From contig JABYQQ010000002.1 in assembly GCA_022605405.1 (NCBI GenBank), positions 992,001 to 1,056,000 on the forward strand: a DNA stretch of 64,000 nt. The letters are read 5' to 3'. The DNA comes from Earliella scabrosa (lineage: Eukaryota; Basidiomycota; Agaricomycetes; Polyporales; Polyporaceae). Both the position numbers and the translations under genes were made by a program. How positions within the stretch are numbered: position 1 is the stretch's first letter; each line of letters begins with the position of its first letter. Shown here one piece after another: positions 1-10,921 of the stretch. The notes beneath the pieces are model-generated. The model ran no database searches and was not told the DNA's origin. It saw only the letters and a list, made by a program, of their open reading frames with translations.

Positions 1-401
1 TACCGCCCATAACCCTTCCTTTCCCCCTTCCTACTGCATTGCCAACCGGCCTTCCTATCTCCATCCCGGGTCTACCACCCGTTCCCACTACAACCATTTC
101 GATTCCCGGCCTGCCACCCATCACCCTCCCTCTCCCTCTTCCTACGGCACTGCCAACCGGCCTGCCTATCTCTATTCCTGGGCTGCCATCCGTCAGCCTC
201 CCCATCCCGATTTCTCTCCCTTTCGGGCTCGCGGAGTCCGGGGCGCCTGCCACCGCGCCTGCGCCGACGGACCCGCTCCCTATATCCATCCCGACTTCGC
301 TCCCGGTATCTCTCCCTACGTCTCTTCCGATCTCTATCCCCACCTCTCTTCCGATCTCTATCCCAACCTCTCTCCCGATATCTTTGCCCGTTGGCCTGTG
401 A
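1..401 (+). CDS. Leu/Ile/Pro-repeat protein, 3' end only
   Basis: The reading frame is open from the window edge (first full codon at base 3) to a TGA at 399-401, so this is the C-terminal part of a gene that starts outside. Its visible 132 residues are almost wholly low complexity. A 37-residue unit rich in the motifs TALPTGLPISIPG and SIPGLPP is repeated at 9-119 and from 120. It ends in several copies of the octamer PISIPTSL (about 270-396). There is no cysteine and no recognised domain. The composition, with proline every three to five residues and Leu, Ile or Val between, resembles the protein at 29325-30030 and the N-terminal part of the hydrophobin at 3679-4695, both of which have signal peptides. 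A secreted or wall role is therefore inferred, not shown. An in-frame ATG is not needed inside the window. Confidence 0.55.
   Translation, partial: PPITLPFPLPTALPTGLPISIPGLPPVPTTTISIPGLPPITLPLPLPTALPTGLPISIPGLPSVSLPIPISLPFGLAESGAPATAPAPTDPLPISIPTSLPVSLPTSLPISIPTSLPISIPTSLPISLPVGL
9..396 (+). repeat. Coding tandem repeats, 37-residue and 8-residue units
   Basis: Two adjacent copies of a 111 bp unit lie at 9-119 and from 120 to about 200. They are followed after a short spacer by a run of 24 bp units encoding PISIPTSL or close variants at about 270-396. The periods are multiples of three, so copy number can change without breaking the frame. Confidence 0.7.
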
Positions 402-1764
402 ACGCTGAACCGTCGAAGAAGCCATGCAGTCTGGACAAGAAGGAGAATTTGAGGAGTCGGTGGAGCCGAAGGGTTTGATGCTGTGTCGCCGTTTCGACGA
501 ACCGTTATACGAGAAGAAGATCCGCTCCAAAGTTGGACCGAGAGTGTATCATCGATAATGATAGCTGTGCCTCGAAGGCTGAGACCTGAGACACTGCCAC
601 GACGTCGGTAGCAATGCGCACTCCTACCACCAGTAAGGCTACTGTAGCCGGGAGCTCCACATGATTCAATTGGTTCAGGCCCAGGGCCAGGGGTGCCGTA
701 GCACGCTACGGGGAATGGGCTTGGGGTGGTTAGACAATGTGGTATCTTTCGCCACTCCGCGCGCCGTGATCCCGCGGTTTCAAATCTTTTCAGGTGCTCG
801 AGTCGGGGCTGAGTACGCGCGACTGCCTTATAGGGAATCACCGTCGGGAGGCGCAGATTCCCACGCTTCTTGTCCACCTCCTTCCAACGCAATGGCGCCC
901 ATTCCATGCCAGTCGTTCCGAGGCAAACATCCTAGCCAGATTCCGCGCTCTCACCTGCTTGCACACATGTGGCAGTGGAAACTTACCTTATGGCTGCCTC
1001 GACTTCGAGCTTGATCAAATCAACGTGATGTTCAGGCCAGATACGCTCGTTATTCGTGCTGGCAGTGCGCGTTCGAGCTCGCTTTCGCGGCGGCGATTCG
1101 CTCGAACTCGCCCTGCCGGCTCATCTATCTCTTGGGCTCGATCGGGAACGTTCCGCTTTGTGGCGCTACCTTCCTAGACATGAGTGGGTTCGTGACAACG
1201 TGAAGCAGAAGCCACGAAACGCGGTCTTGTGCAGGTGAAGGTGTGGGATGTGGCATCTCCTCGGAAGTTGGACGTACCGCTTACATCTACCCCAGCGTGT
1301 GGCCTGCTACAGATGAGCCTGAACGTTCGTTGCAGCTCGCGACGTCGGCTCAATGGTCGTGCCTTGTCGCACTGCTAACGCGTGTGTATCGACACGGAAC
1401 CGATCTGCATGTGTATGTTTTACCGGGCACGCGCTCGACGACCAACGATTGTGAAGGACAAGCACGCGCGGTGCGGCGGAGCGGGACTGAGTCGGGGGCG
1501 CCGTCGCCGTCGGTCTACTCAACGCCCGCAACTCGGACGCGACCTGTCCGTATATGGTGCACTCCACCCCATATCGGGCAGGTGGTGTTCTTCGATGTCC
1601 GTTCTGACCTGCGCCCCTTCACATTGCGCCTCGCGGGGCACGATATAACCTTGACCTCTCCACAGCTCGTCTAAACCCTTCTTCCCCTTCCTTCCCTTCC
1701 TTCCCTTGCGCACCCGCCGAGCACCCCTGTTCATTCCTTCGACGCGCCGCTCATTCTCGCCGCC
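402..1764. other. Intergenic region
   Basis: This stretch holds the 3' flank of the Pro-repeat gene and the upstream region of the hydrophobin that starts at 1765. Short open frames on both strands have no convincing protein character. A TATA-like sequence (GATATAAC) lies at about 1642-1649, roughly 120 bases before the hydrophobin ATG. Confidence 0.5.
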
Positions 1765-2582
1765 ATGCAGCTCAAGCTCTCCCTCCTTGCCGCAGCAGCC
1801 CTGGCCCTACTCGCGTCTGCGAGCCCGCAGCCCTTGGTGCCGCGCTGCGACTCCTCCCCCGCAGACCATACACATACCGCTCCGGCGACATCCGTCGTTC
1901 ACCCCATCCCGGCGCCCACTACGACCATCGTCGTTCGTCCTACTCTTACGACCCGCACTCGTACGCGCCCCACGCAGACCTTCACGAAGACAGAGACGAA
2001 AACCGTTACGGACCGTTCACCGACGGGGATCGAGACGCGTACGGTGACCGTCGTCTCGACGACGACGCGTCGGCGCACCACCACCGGGGTCGTGACCGCG
2101 ACGAGGACGGTAACCGCATCCCCCACCACCGTCGCCGCGCCCGCCGCTACGCCTTCCCGCGCCCCCGCTCCTCCTGTCGACACCGCGCCCGGAGGCCAGT
2201 GCAACACGGGCCCGGTGCAGTGCTGCGACCAGCTCGCGGAGTCGCACAGCGCGGAGATGAAGAGCATCATTTCGTCGCTCGGCATCGAGCTCGCGGAGGC
2301 CGTTGGGCTTGCCGGCACGTCGTGCTCGCCGATTGATGTTCTCGCTTTGGGCGGTGGGGTCGAGTGGTACGTCGTACTTGCGTTCTGGTACAAGGTCGTA
2401 TTTGCAATGCTGACTGTATGCGCGCGAATCTAGCAACCAAAGGCCTGTGTGCTGCAGCAACAACACGTTCCGTGAGTCGCTGGCGTGGCTTGCGTCTCGA
2501 ATGGTGATGCTGACTGGGTATATGCGCGCGTGTAGAGGGTCTCATCAACATTGGATGTGTCCCGATCAACATCGAGCTCTGA
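1765..2582 (+). CDS. Class I hydrophobin with long Thr-rich N-terminal spacer
   Basis: The spliced model joins 1765-2366, 2434-2471 and 2536-2582 and encodes 228 residues. A signal peptide (about residues 1-20) is followed by a long region rich in Thr, Arg, Val and Pro (about 28-145), then a complete hydrophobin domain. The eight cysteines follow the class I pattern: C-x6-CC-x32-C-x13-C-x5-CC-x12-C. Class I hydrophobins are secreted proteins that assemble into amphipathic films at air-water or wall surfaces. The fourth domain cysteine is created by the first splice (TG|C) and the middle exon is 38 nt, exactly as in the two neighbouring hydrophobin genes. The Thr-rich region could be O-mannosylated and act as a spacer from the wall; that is inference. 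There is one extra cysteine (about residue 28) outside the domain. Its ATG lies about 120 bases after a TATA-like element. Confidence 0.9.
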
Positions 2583-3678
2583 GCGCCGCACACCCGCATT
2601 TCTATCGTTTGTTACATCTTGTGAGTGCACCGAGGCGCCTCCGTCACCTTCGCTCCTCGACTGACGATCGTGGCAGCAGTACCTTTGACTATCCTCCACA
2701 CTGCGCATCGCTATCTTGTCTCTCGCACCTTGACCCTTCTTCTTCTCTTTCGCTTTTTGCTCGTCAAGGATCCCTTAACCTTGCCTCTTTGTCCACTCTC
2801 GGTTCCTGTCGCGCACGGCGGGGGATGTTGTCTGGAAACGCGCATACACGACCGCACGAAATGAAATCAGGCACAGGGCCCGTAGCACGCACTAGGACCA
2901 CACACTATCATTATTGATTGCCAGTTGGCTCGCGTTCGTCTTTAATATACGCGTTCGTCTCGGAATTGCTGTGGGAGTGTGGTGTGAATCGCTTCTGTGT
3001 CAGTGGACGATGGCAGTGGGCACTCGGCTGCGAGTCCATCCTGGACATGCATATACGCGTGCTTCGGACATGGTAACGCGTGTATTCAGTCAGGCTTCTG
3101 CGAGTGCGAGCGGACGGGATACGCGTTCGTAGTCGCGTCGATTTCAAGTGCTCGCAGGGCGCGCGACGTCTCAGATCTCAGATCTCAGCAGACTCGCGAT
3201 CGCCAACGGAGGGGAATTATCGAGGGATTCATGAGAGTGCGAAGACTCGAGAACAAAGAGAACGCAGACGTCTTGACCGATGGTCCCTCCATAGCGGGCA
3301 GAACGGAAAGCGGAGGAGGAGGCGCGCGAGAGAAGTACGAATCGATTAGACGGTTTCAACGAGTGACGAGGGCGGGTGCGGTGGACGCGGTGGGACTCTC
3401 TGGACCTTTTATTGTTAGCCGTTCAGAGGTCGCGCTTGGTCGGTCAGTATGGTCAGGTATGGGTAGCCGTAAGTATAGTGAAGGTAGGTAAGTACTGGGA
3501 GTAGAGTAGCGGGAGAGCGCGAGCGCAGGAGAAGCGGAGGAGAGCGAGATGCGAGGGGGTTGCGGGAGATGCGGGGCGGAGGTGGGGTGGGAGGTGAGGT
3601 TATGGAGGAATGGGGGATGGAGGATGGGAGGTGGAGAGGGGGGGGGGGATCGCAGGGGATCGCGCTGTTGGGACGCGC
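2583..3678. other. Intergenic region between convergent hydrophobin genes
   Basis: This region lies between the 3' ends of two convergent hydrophobin genes. It contains a purine-rich stretch on the plus strand (about 3490-3660) with an uninterrupted G run at 3638-3648. No gene is supported. Confidence 0.5.
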
Positions 3679-4695
3679 TCAGAGGATGACGGGCACGCAG
3701 CCCACGCTGACGAGGCCGCCTAGGAGCAAGGGGTGTTAGCACAGGTCGACGACGAGGTGAGAGAGAGGCGTACGTACCCGTGTTGTTGTTCTGGCAGCAC
3801 ACCGCGTGGGACGAGCTGCAACGAAGGACACCGCGATTCAGTACTTTGTCTTCCGCCAAGTCACGGAACACACGGCGCGAAGGGGGCGCACTCACCACTC
3901 GCTGCGCCCGGCGCCAACAACGGTGATCGGCGAGCACTGGGCAGCGACGAGGCCCTTGATGTCCGAGACGTCGACGTTCAGGAGCCCGAGGAGCGCCTTG
4001 CCTTCCTCAGAGTCCGACTCGGCGACGGTGTTGCAGCACTGGACGGGGCCCGTGCTGCACTGGCCCGCGCCGGGCTCACCGTGGCCGCCGGGGTTGGCTG
4101 GGGTGGGCTGGGGAGGGGCGGGCGCGGCGTCGGTGGGCTTCGCGCTCTGCGTCGGGGTCGGCGTGGGGGTCGGGTGCGGGGCGTTGGGGGTACCGGTTGG
4201 GGTGGGGACTGGGGCGGCGGTGGGGGGGTGGGGGTGAGGGCCGCCGTCGGGCATGCCGATGGTGATGTCGATGCCGCCGTCGCCGGGGACTAGAGGGAGG
4301 TCGGGGAGGTCGGGGAGGCTTGGGAGACCGGGGGTACCTGGGAGGCCTGGGACGCCGGGTGTGCCAGGAAGGCCAGGAACACCAGGAAGACCGGGGTCGG
4401 CGGGGCTGCCCGGGAGACCAGGGAGACCAGGGACGCCTGGGACGCCGGGGACGCCTGGGATGCCAGGAATACCGGGGATGCCAGGGAGGCCGGGGTCGGT
4501 GGGGGCACCTGGAAGGCCAGGCTGACCCGGCATGCCAGTCGGGACACCGGGGACGCCAGGGACGGTGACCGTCGGTATGTCGGTGGGGAGGCCGACGGAG
4601 ACGCCTGCGCTGATCTCGTCGGAGTGGGAGGCGCAGGGGGCAGCCGAGGTGGCGACCGCAAGGGCGAGGAGGAGAGCGGAGAGCTTGGCGAGCAT
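3679..4695 (-). CDS. Class I hydrophobin with collagen-like Gly-X-Pro domain
   Basis: The spliced model is the complement of 3679-3719, 3778-3815 and 3896-4695, encoding 292 residues. After a signal peptide (about 1-18) comes a linker with motifs such as VGLPTDIP. About 30 consecutive triplets, mostly Gly-X-Pro with X = Leu, Val, Ile, Thr, Ser, Ala or Gln, follow at residues 46-137. Occasional TDP, ADP, SLP and DLP triplets keep the period of three. A Pro/Thr/His-rich linker (about 150-210) leads to a hydrophobin domain with all eight cysteines (C-x6-CC-x32-C-x12-C-x5-CC-x12-C). The gene shares the 38 nt middle exon and the split Cys codon with its two neighbours. The hydrophobin domain predicts surface film assembly. 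Whether the triplet region forms a triple helix is unknown: Pro sits at the third position, where hydroxyproline lies in collagen, but Pro at the second position is lacking. A minus-strand TATAAAG lies at 4816-4822. Confidence 0.88.
4285..4560 (-). repeat. Collagen-like 9 bp coding repeat (Gly-X-Pro)
   Basis: This DNA encodes residues 46-137 of the hydrophobin. About 30 triplets are in register, most of them GGN-NNN-CCN on the coding strand. Runs of identical triplets (GIP three times, GVP three times) suggest growth by replication slippage or unequal exchange. Confidence 0.85.
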
Positions 4696-4815
4696 GGTGA
4701 TGGGCGAGGTGGGTGTGTGTGGAGAGAAGGAGCGACTGTGGTGGGCGAGAGAGTGGATACCGCACAGGTTCGAGCGAAGCTGAGCGATGGGGCTTCGCTG
4801 CGGGCGGGCTGGGAG

Positions 4816-4822
4816 CTTTATA
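4816..4822 (-). promoter_or_regulatory. TATA box of the collagen-like hydrophobin
   Basis: TATAAAG on the minus strand lies about 120 bases upstream of the ATG at 4695. Position and sequence suit a strong, regulated promoter. Confidence 0.45.
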
Positions 4823-5828
4823 GGCGTGATGGGGTGCGAGGGCAGCGGAGGGCAGCGACGGGAACATGGCGCGGAGGCGATGGACGAGAGCTGCGAATGG
4901 CAAGGAGCGCGCCTCGGGTGCACGGGCAGACGCGAATCGAGGAGGAGCACGGTCGGCGGAGCGAGCAAGCGGCGGCGAAGGCGCGTGAAGCGAGCGGGCG
5001 AGGGCGGGAGAAGGGCGTGCACCGGCGGGCGTCGGGCATTGGCTGGGGCGAGGGCCCGCAAGCGATGGCGGGGACCGTGCTTGCGTCCCTCGCCTCCGTT
5101 CGCTCGCTCCGGGGCACGCTGGGAAGCCCCGCCAGGCGGACGCATGTCACACTAGGCCCGCCCCAGGCTCAGTGCACGTCGCGCCAGACAGCTCGACCCC
5201 GAGCAACGTCCGCTCCAGTCTTCACGATCGCGCCCTCCCGCGGCCCCGCATCGTCGGAGAGAAGCTGGGGGCCCTGCACATTGTCTGTGTCGTGGCGAGT
5301 GCTGCCAGTGGGAGCTGCTGAGAGCAACGTGTTAGCCTGTGCGGTCGTCCGCAGTTGGGCTAGTGTTCAGAATCGCGAGAGGGACTCACTGGATTCCGAG
5401 AGGGGGCAAGCTTGCGAGAGAGAAACTGAGAGCGCATCCGATCTCTGCCCGAACAACTCGACCTGGCGTTGACAGGCCCCGGCAGTCACCGGGCACAGCC
5501 ACATACATGACGCACGACAAAGTGTCGCTCCCGTTTTGGTATCTTATGTTCGCGGTTGTCGCGTTCGCACCCGGCTTCATCTCAACCTGTACTGCGTCGT
5601 CTAAGGACGTCTTGTAGCAACTTGGCTAATTAGTGAGACGACCACTCATACTGTGTCGACACGCCAGCAGCTGGTTCTGTCAATTCATCATGTGTCGTGC
5701 GAGTTGGCGATCGACGAGCCTTCTCCTTCTACTCGTCGATCGTCCAGCCTGGCTTCTGTGACGAAATCCTACCTCGCTCGATGTGCTGCACAGCGGGAAG
5801 GGAGGAGAAGACGACTCCCCGTCCTCAG
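4823..5828. other. Divergent promoter region between two hydrophobin genes
   Basis: The minus-strand collagen-like hydrophobin and the plus-strand small hydrophobin start head to head about 1.3 kb apart. Each has its own TATA element at its edge of this region. Open frames here are G/C-rich and not protein-like. Shared control of both genes is possible but unproven. Confidence 0.45.
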
Positions 5829-5835
5829 CTATAAG
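5829..5835 (+). promoter_or_regulatory. TATA box of the small hydrophobin
   Basis: CTATAAG lies about 150 bases before the ATG at 5986 and is followed by the pyrimidine-rich leader typical of highly expressed fungal genes. Confidence 0.5.
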
Positions 5836-5985
5836 AGCCTCCCGCGACGATCGCTCGTCTCCATCAAACCCAACTCCCTCCATCTTCCTTCGCCTCCAAC
5901 TTCGTCCTCCCACGAGACCCACTCCCTACATACCCGCGAAACCTCCTCAGTCGTCCCGCCAAAACACTACACTCACTCACTCGCC

Positions 5986-6454
5986 ATGCAGTTCTTCGCC
6001 ACCGCCGCCACCCTCGTCGTCGCCGTCATCGGCTCCGTCTCGGCCATGCCCTCGTACGCCTCGGGCGAGTGCTCCACCGGCGCCACACACTGCTGCAACG
6101 CCTCCGAGCCCGCGAGCTCGGAGAAGGGCAAGACTATTGTCGGCGCGCTGGGCTTGAACGTTCCGACTTCGTCGTCGCTTGGCTTGGAGTGCACGCCGAT
6201 CAACATGCTCGCTTTGGGTGGCAGCCAGCAGTGGTGAGTGTCTTATCGTCGTTCGAAGTTGACGCGTATACATGGGCGGCAAATGTTGATTTTGACGTCG
6301 TGTGTTTAGCAATCAGATGCCCATGTGCTGCAACGGGAACACCTACGGTGAGCCCCTCGAGATGCTCGTTCTAGAACTCCCTACTTAGTATTCACACTCT
6401 TGTTCGATAGGGTCGCTCGCCGTCGGATGCATGCCTGTGAACATCATCGCCTAG
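5986..6454 (+). CDS. Class I hydrophobin, minimal form
   Basis: The spliced model joins 5986-6233, 6310-6347 and 6411-6454 and encodes 109 residues, a usual length for the family. A signal peptide (about 1-19) is followed almost at once by the domain with eight cysteines (C-x6-CC-x31-C-x13-C-x5-CC-x11-C). The middle exon is 38 nt, and the fourth cysteine codon is split across intron 1 as in the two neighbours, so the three genes share a recent ancestor. The role is a secreted, self-assembling surfactant of the hyphal surface. The ATG at 5986 is chosen because it begins the signal peptide; an upstream open frame in the leader is not protein-like. Confidence 0.93.
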
Positions 6455-9058
6455 GCGGCGTATTTGGGATGCGTCTGCGTGGTGAGTCGCCTTCTCGTCT
6501 GCACGCTCGGCGATGCTCACGCCCTCGTCGCAGGATCCGGACCCGTTGGACCCTTTTGACTCTTTATGATTATTTGTCGCTTCGCTGGACACGGACACAC
6601 ACTCACACATCGCTATACTACTTCTACACTTCGCACCCCCCTGTCGACTCGGCTCTTTCGCTTCGCCCTTCTCGGTCCGTTTCGATGTACATGCTACTTG
6701 TTCTACTTAGAGTGATTTATTCGGGTTTGGGGACCTTACCTTTGAGTGTGCGATCGTCGACTTGAGGGAGGGAAGACTGCGCGCTCGGGTGCCTAGGCCT
6801 TTGTGAGGACGAGCGGATCCGATGCGTTCGAAGTGCGTGCTCCACACAGGAGTGACAGGACCAGAACTGCCCGGACCATGAGCGCTTAGCGCCTCGGAGG
6901 CCACCTGTAGGCTGTCGCAGTCTGGAGTCACCGAGCGAGCGTCGTCCATGCGAATCTGGATGGCCGAGACGTTGTGAAAAGCGATGCGTTCCTGTTCCAG
7001 ACGGGAGAGCTGAACATAACATTTAGGCGTCGCCGCACGAGCTGTATGCGAAAGACGCGGAGTCGGAGCGTACGCATCTGTTAGGACTCAGGGATAGCCA
7101 GACCAGTCACCACCGTGCTTTTTCTCTCGGGAGAAAGGATCTGTGCCGTGAGCCGGGGAAACAAACCCATGAGTACTTGAGTGGTGGTGATCTGTCGTGA
7201 TAGTTTCTTGCGCCGGCGTTGGTCGGTGGCCGAGAGCGAAGAGCGGAGAGGGGTGGGTGAAGCTTGGTGTTCAGGTTTCAGAGGGTCAGAGGGGGGGCGG
7301 GTGCCGGTGAGACGCGGATACGGCCGCTGCTGCTCCTGAGAGGGGGGGTGAGGGTGAGGGTGAGGGTGAGGGCGAGAGGGAGAAATGTCGGAGATGGGCT
7401 GTATGGCGGTGGTCGCCACGCGGGATTGGGTTTGGACGGAGAGGGGTTGGGGGGGCAGAGCAGGTGAGGTGCGTGATGACTGTACTGCTGGAATTCGAGA
7501 AGGGTGGAGAGGAGTGCGGATGCTGGGTATCGCAAGCTTGGTTGGTCATGATCATGGAGGCGAGGCCTAGGTACTGAGTACTAGAGGCGAAGGCTGAAGC
7601 TGGACTTGTGCTGGCATTCAAGTTGGACCGCGACGGTGCGAAAGGCCTGCTGCATAACCATAACCCGTAACTCGTCACCCGTCCTTTGCGTTGCACTGGG
7701 GGAGGAGACGTCGCTCCGTCGCGATTCACCAGCTACTACGCTCGAGCCTCGCATGAACGGACATGCTCAGCCCCTACCGCGTCCTTCGCGCTCAGGACGG
7801 GCACGCGAGAGACGACTGCCAGTGCTGACGCGTAACGAGTGCTGACGAAGCGTAGCGCCGCCTAGTCCCGGGACCGAGCACTGCCAGGGACCAGTCACGC
7901 ACCAATCCGACTTGTGCGGACGATCTGGCTGGGGCTCTCGGGTGGTGGCGAGCGGAAGCTGTCGCGTGTGGCGATCTGCCGGGGTGGGTGTCGGGCGCGT
8001 CGGCGAGGGCTGACGCAAGAGGCGCGGGGGGTTGGGCCGATGACCGGATGGAGGGTTGGAGAGGGGTTTTGAGAGCTTGAGACCAAAGCAAGGCGATGGG
8101 AGATGTTGAGCGTTGAACGTTGAGCGCTGGGGTTGGAAGGTTGGGAGCCCGAGGTTGTCGGGGCTGTTCGTTGCGTTGCTCGTTGGTCGGGCACAAGCCT
8201 CACAGTTGGGCCATGGAAGAGACCTAGGTGGTTGCCCGGGTTGCGTCTGTGCTGCTGTGCTATCACGGTTGAACGTCGAGGGGGTCGAGCGGTCGAGGGT
8301 CAGATGCCGAGTGCGCGTACGCGGGCCTCTGACTGGCCCGACGCCTTTGCAATCGGAGAGAACGCAGGTGGGGCTTCCATGGGACCTGGTGCTGACTGAG
8401 GAGGGCGGAAGGCCGGTTTGGGCTAGCGGCTCGCGGTGGAGGCGCTCGCGGTGCACTGGGATCGGGCGAGCTCTGCCCAGCGTCTGGAACTGATTGGGTC
8501 CCAAGTCTGCACGAGACTTTGACTTTGAGCGTGGAGGACTTGGTGATTTGGCTGTGTGAGAGCGAGTGAGGAAGACCTGCGAATCGCGCTCGGATGGATG
8601 TTCGCGACGCATAAAGTGCACCACCATGTCGATACCTGCAGCGTCTCGAGCTGCGTGCGCAGAGGGCCAGCCAGTCAGCAGGACTCAACTTTGCTGACTG
8701 GCGACGGCGCAGCCTGGCTGGAGCAGTGCTGGCGGTACGTACGCATCGCGATTCGCAGCTCGATCGTGCATACCAAACCCGGACTCCCGCCGATCACATC
8801 CGCTCTCGAGTGCGCCTGCGCCAGGTGGAGGGACGCGCGCGATTGGTCCGTCGCGCGCGCGGCCATGCGTGTGCTCGATCGCATCCGCACTCATCCGCGC
8901 TGGCTCTGGACCCGCTGCTCCATCCGCTCGTGTGTGGCTGCTACGCGTCCTGCAGGCGAGATCGAGGGGGAGGCACGGGCTGCGCGGGTGGATGCGCGGA
9001 GGCGCGGGTTGGGCGGGTAGAGCGGAGCGGGAGCGCGGCGTGGACGATTCGGGCAAGG
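6455..9058. other. Intergenic region, no supported gene
   Basis: About 2.6 kb with only Pro-, Ser- or Arg-rich open frames, typical of GC-rich non-coding DNA. It contains a short G-rich hexamer repeat at 7341-7377. I see no gene, RNA gene or mobile element here that I can support. Confidence 0.4.
7341..7377 (+). repeat. (GGTGAG)n microsatellite, G-rich
   Basis: About five to six tandem hexamers on the plus strand with regularly spaced G runs, preceded by a run of seven Gs. It could form a G-quadruplex, but no function is indicated. Confidence 0.6.
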
Positions 9059-9066
9059 CTATATAG
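9059..9066 (+). promoter_or_regulatory. Possible TATA box of the short secreted peptide gene
   Basis: CTATATAG lies about 260 bases before the ATG at 9324. The leader between them is rich in CA and CCACC repeats, which suits a long untranslated leader. Confidence 0.35.
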
Positions 9067-9323
9067 AGTGGGGGGTGGAGAGGTGACGAGATCCGCCAGT
9101 TCTATCCGCGTTGACTGAGCGCAGAGTCTCTGACCACTCGCACCGCACACACACCTCGAACACCCATCCACCCACCCACCCTACCAGACACTCCTCCCGC
9201 ACCCCCGTGCATCACCGCATCACCGCATCCCCACACACGCACACCCTCACCCGCGCATCATCCGCACCACCACACCACACCACCACACCACGAAAACGAC
9301 GACGCACCGAGTCATCGCACACC

Positions 9324-9503
9324 ATGCAGCTCCGCGCAGTCGCCGTCGTCCTCGCTGCCGTCGTGTCGTCCGTGAGCGCGACGTACGTCCCGCGCATGCC
9401 GCTCCCCATGCGCCTCGCCGCGGACTCGCCGTCGGCGCGCGCACCCAACGCGGAGGCGGACCCGTACGCGCTCCCGTGGGCGATTATCGTGGGTCGGGAT
9501 TGA
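9324..9503 (+). CDS. Short secreted peptide precursor
   Basis: A single-exon frame of 59 residues starts at the ATG at 9324. The first 19 residues form a clear signal peptide (basic start, Ala/Val-rich core, S-V-S-A before the likely cut). The remaining 40 residues contain no cysteine and end in EADPYALPWAIIVGRD, in which an acidic stretch is followed by a hydrophobic core and GRD at the C-terminus. There is no dibasic (Kex2) site. I do not recognise a characterised family. The shape, a small secreted peptide with an acidic spacer before a hydrophobic tail, resembles precursors of processed fungal peptides, but that is only a likeness. A TATA element and a CA-rich leader lie upstream. Confidence 0.6.
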   Translation: MQLRAVAVVLAAVVSSVSATYVPRMPLPMRLAADSPSARAPNAEADPYALPWAIIVGRD

Positions 9504-10921
9504 AGATGAAGCGAGCATCGCCTGTCGGTAAGTTTTGCATTTGCTCCTTCTGTGTGAGTGGGACGTTGGACTGACCTCGCTCCCTGCTTTGCCTTCAGCC
9601 TTCAGGTGACGCGCGTTTCGGCTTGGGTCCCGGGTTCCGGTCCCCCTTTCTCGTCGCTGTCGTATTGCTATCGTCGGTCTCCGCGCGTCTGATTTGTATG
9701 ATTAGAACTTTAGAGGTGGCTGGCTGACGGTCACTGGGGACGAGAAGACGGGGAGAAAACGTTTCGCGGGGGAGGTTTGGTTTGTGTTTGTAGGACTAGG
9801 GTTACCGTCGATGGGTAACGAACGCTGTAGCATATCATTGTCAATCATCAGGGTCTCTTCTCGTCGTCTTCACTGTCCTTCAGGGGTGTGCGATGGGTGC
9901 TGCATATTGCGACTATATGATGGACTTCGGCATTATGAGCTAATACGACCGGGGCTCTGAAGAGATCTTGGAACAGCGTATTACCCGTCAGTTCGGTCGC
10001 ATACACGGTTTCGCTCCCGTCCTGCATTCCCTACGAGCCCGACATCAGTACTGGTGAGACACGGTCCGGACGCATACCGCGACCGAGTACGTACCGTCTA
10101 ACGCGTCATGGAGCGCACTGCCTACCTCTGGGACAGCGCGCAACATATGAATGCACAACAACTGGGGGGCTTGCGCCTCTAGTATTGTCCTCCAGACCTT
10201 GGGCATATGGGCCTGTTAAAAATGCCGTGTCTTACACCGACAGGGCGTTGCATCGGCGAGGACCGTGCCACCATCTGTGTAAACGTAAATTATCGGTGTA
10301 GGGGAAGTCACGCGTACGCTGTTGCCATACAACGTAATGGAGCTGCACTCGACCTCGAGGGGACGATAGCTCGTACGTGGGGCGGGGAATGCGAGGTGGA
10401 GTCGCTTGAAGTCCGAGTGGGACATGCTCGGAGTCGTTCATGGATTTGGCCGGACGTTCAGGTCAATGCATGTAGGGAATGGCGGGCTCACTGGCACAGA
10501 AGAGCAGATGATGTTCCCAGCAAACTGCGAACACGTTCAGTGTGATTCAAACGACGTAGTGCGTGGTTATGTACCGACCGAGAGATGGAGGGCATCTTGA
10601 ACTCGCCCACATACTGCTTGGTATCGATCCTTGTTCAGAATCAGAATATTAATGTGCTGTGTAAGAACTTAGATAGGTTCAACGATAAGTTGTGTTGCAC
10701 GACATGCTCGTTCATTGACCGCACGAAGCAGAGGTGGGATCATGGATGCATGGATGCAAGAACGTCCCAGTGATCAAGGCATGGAAGCGCCCGACCTATG
10801 GCCACGGGCCAAACAGCGGCAAACACGGCCCTCGACCATCGCGACTGCATTTTGACGAACCCGTCGCGGTCACCGCTCAGCTCCTCGTCCCTGCTCTCTC
10901 CCCCGCTCTCCCTCTTTCGCC
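9504..10921. other. Intergenic region
   Basis: 3' flank of the short peptide gene and upstream region of CDC12. No convincing coding frame, tRNA or repeat was seen. Confidence 0.4.

Noticed and set aside
7767..8627. A 286-codon minus-strand frame
   Set aside because: Pro/Arg/Ser-rich with overlapping long frames on several other frames, as expected of GC-rich non-coding DNA; no domain or intron signals.
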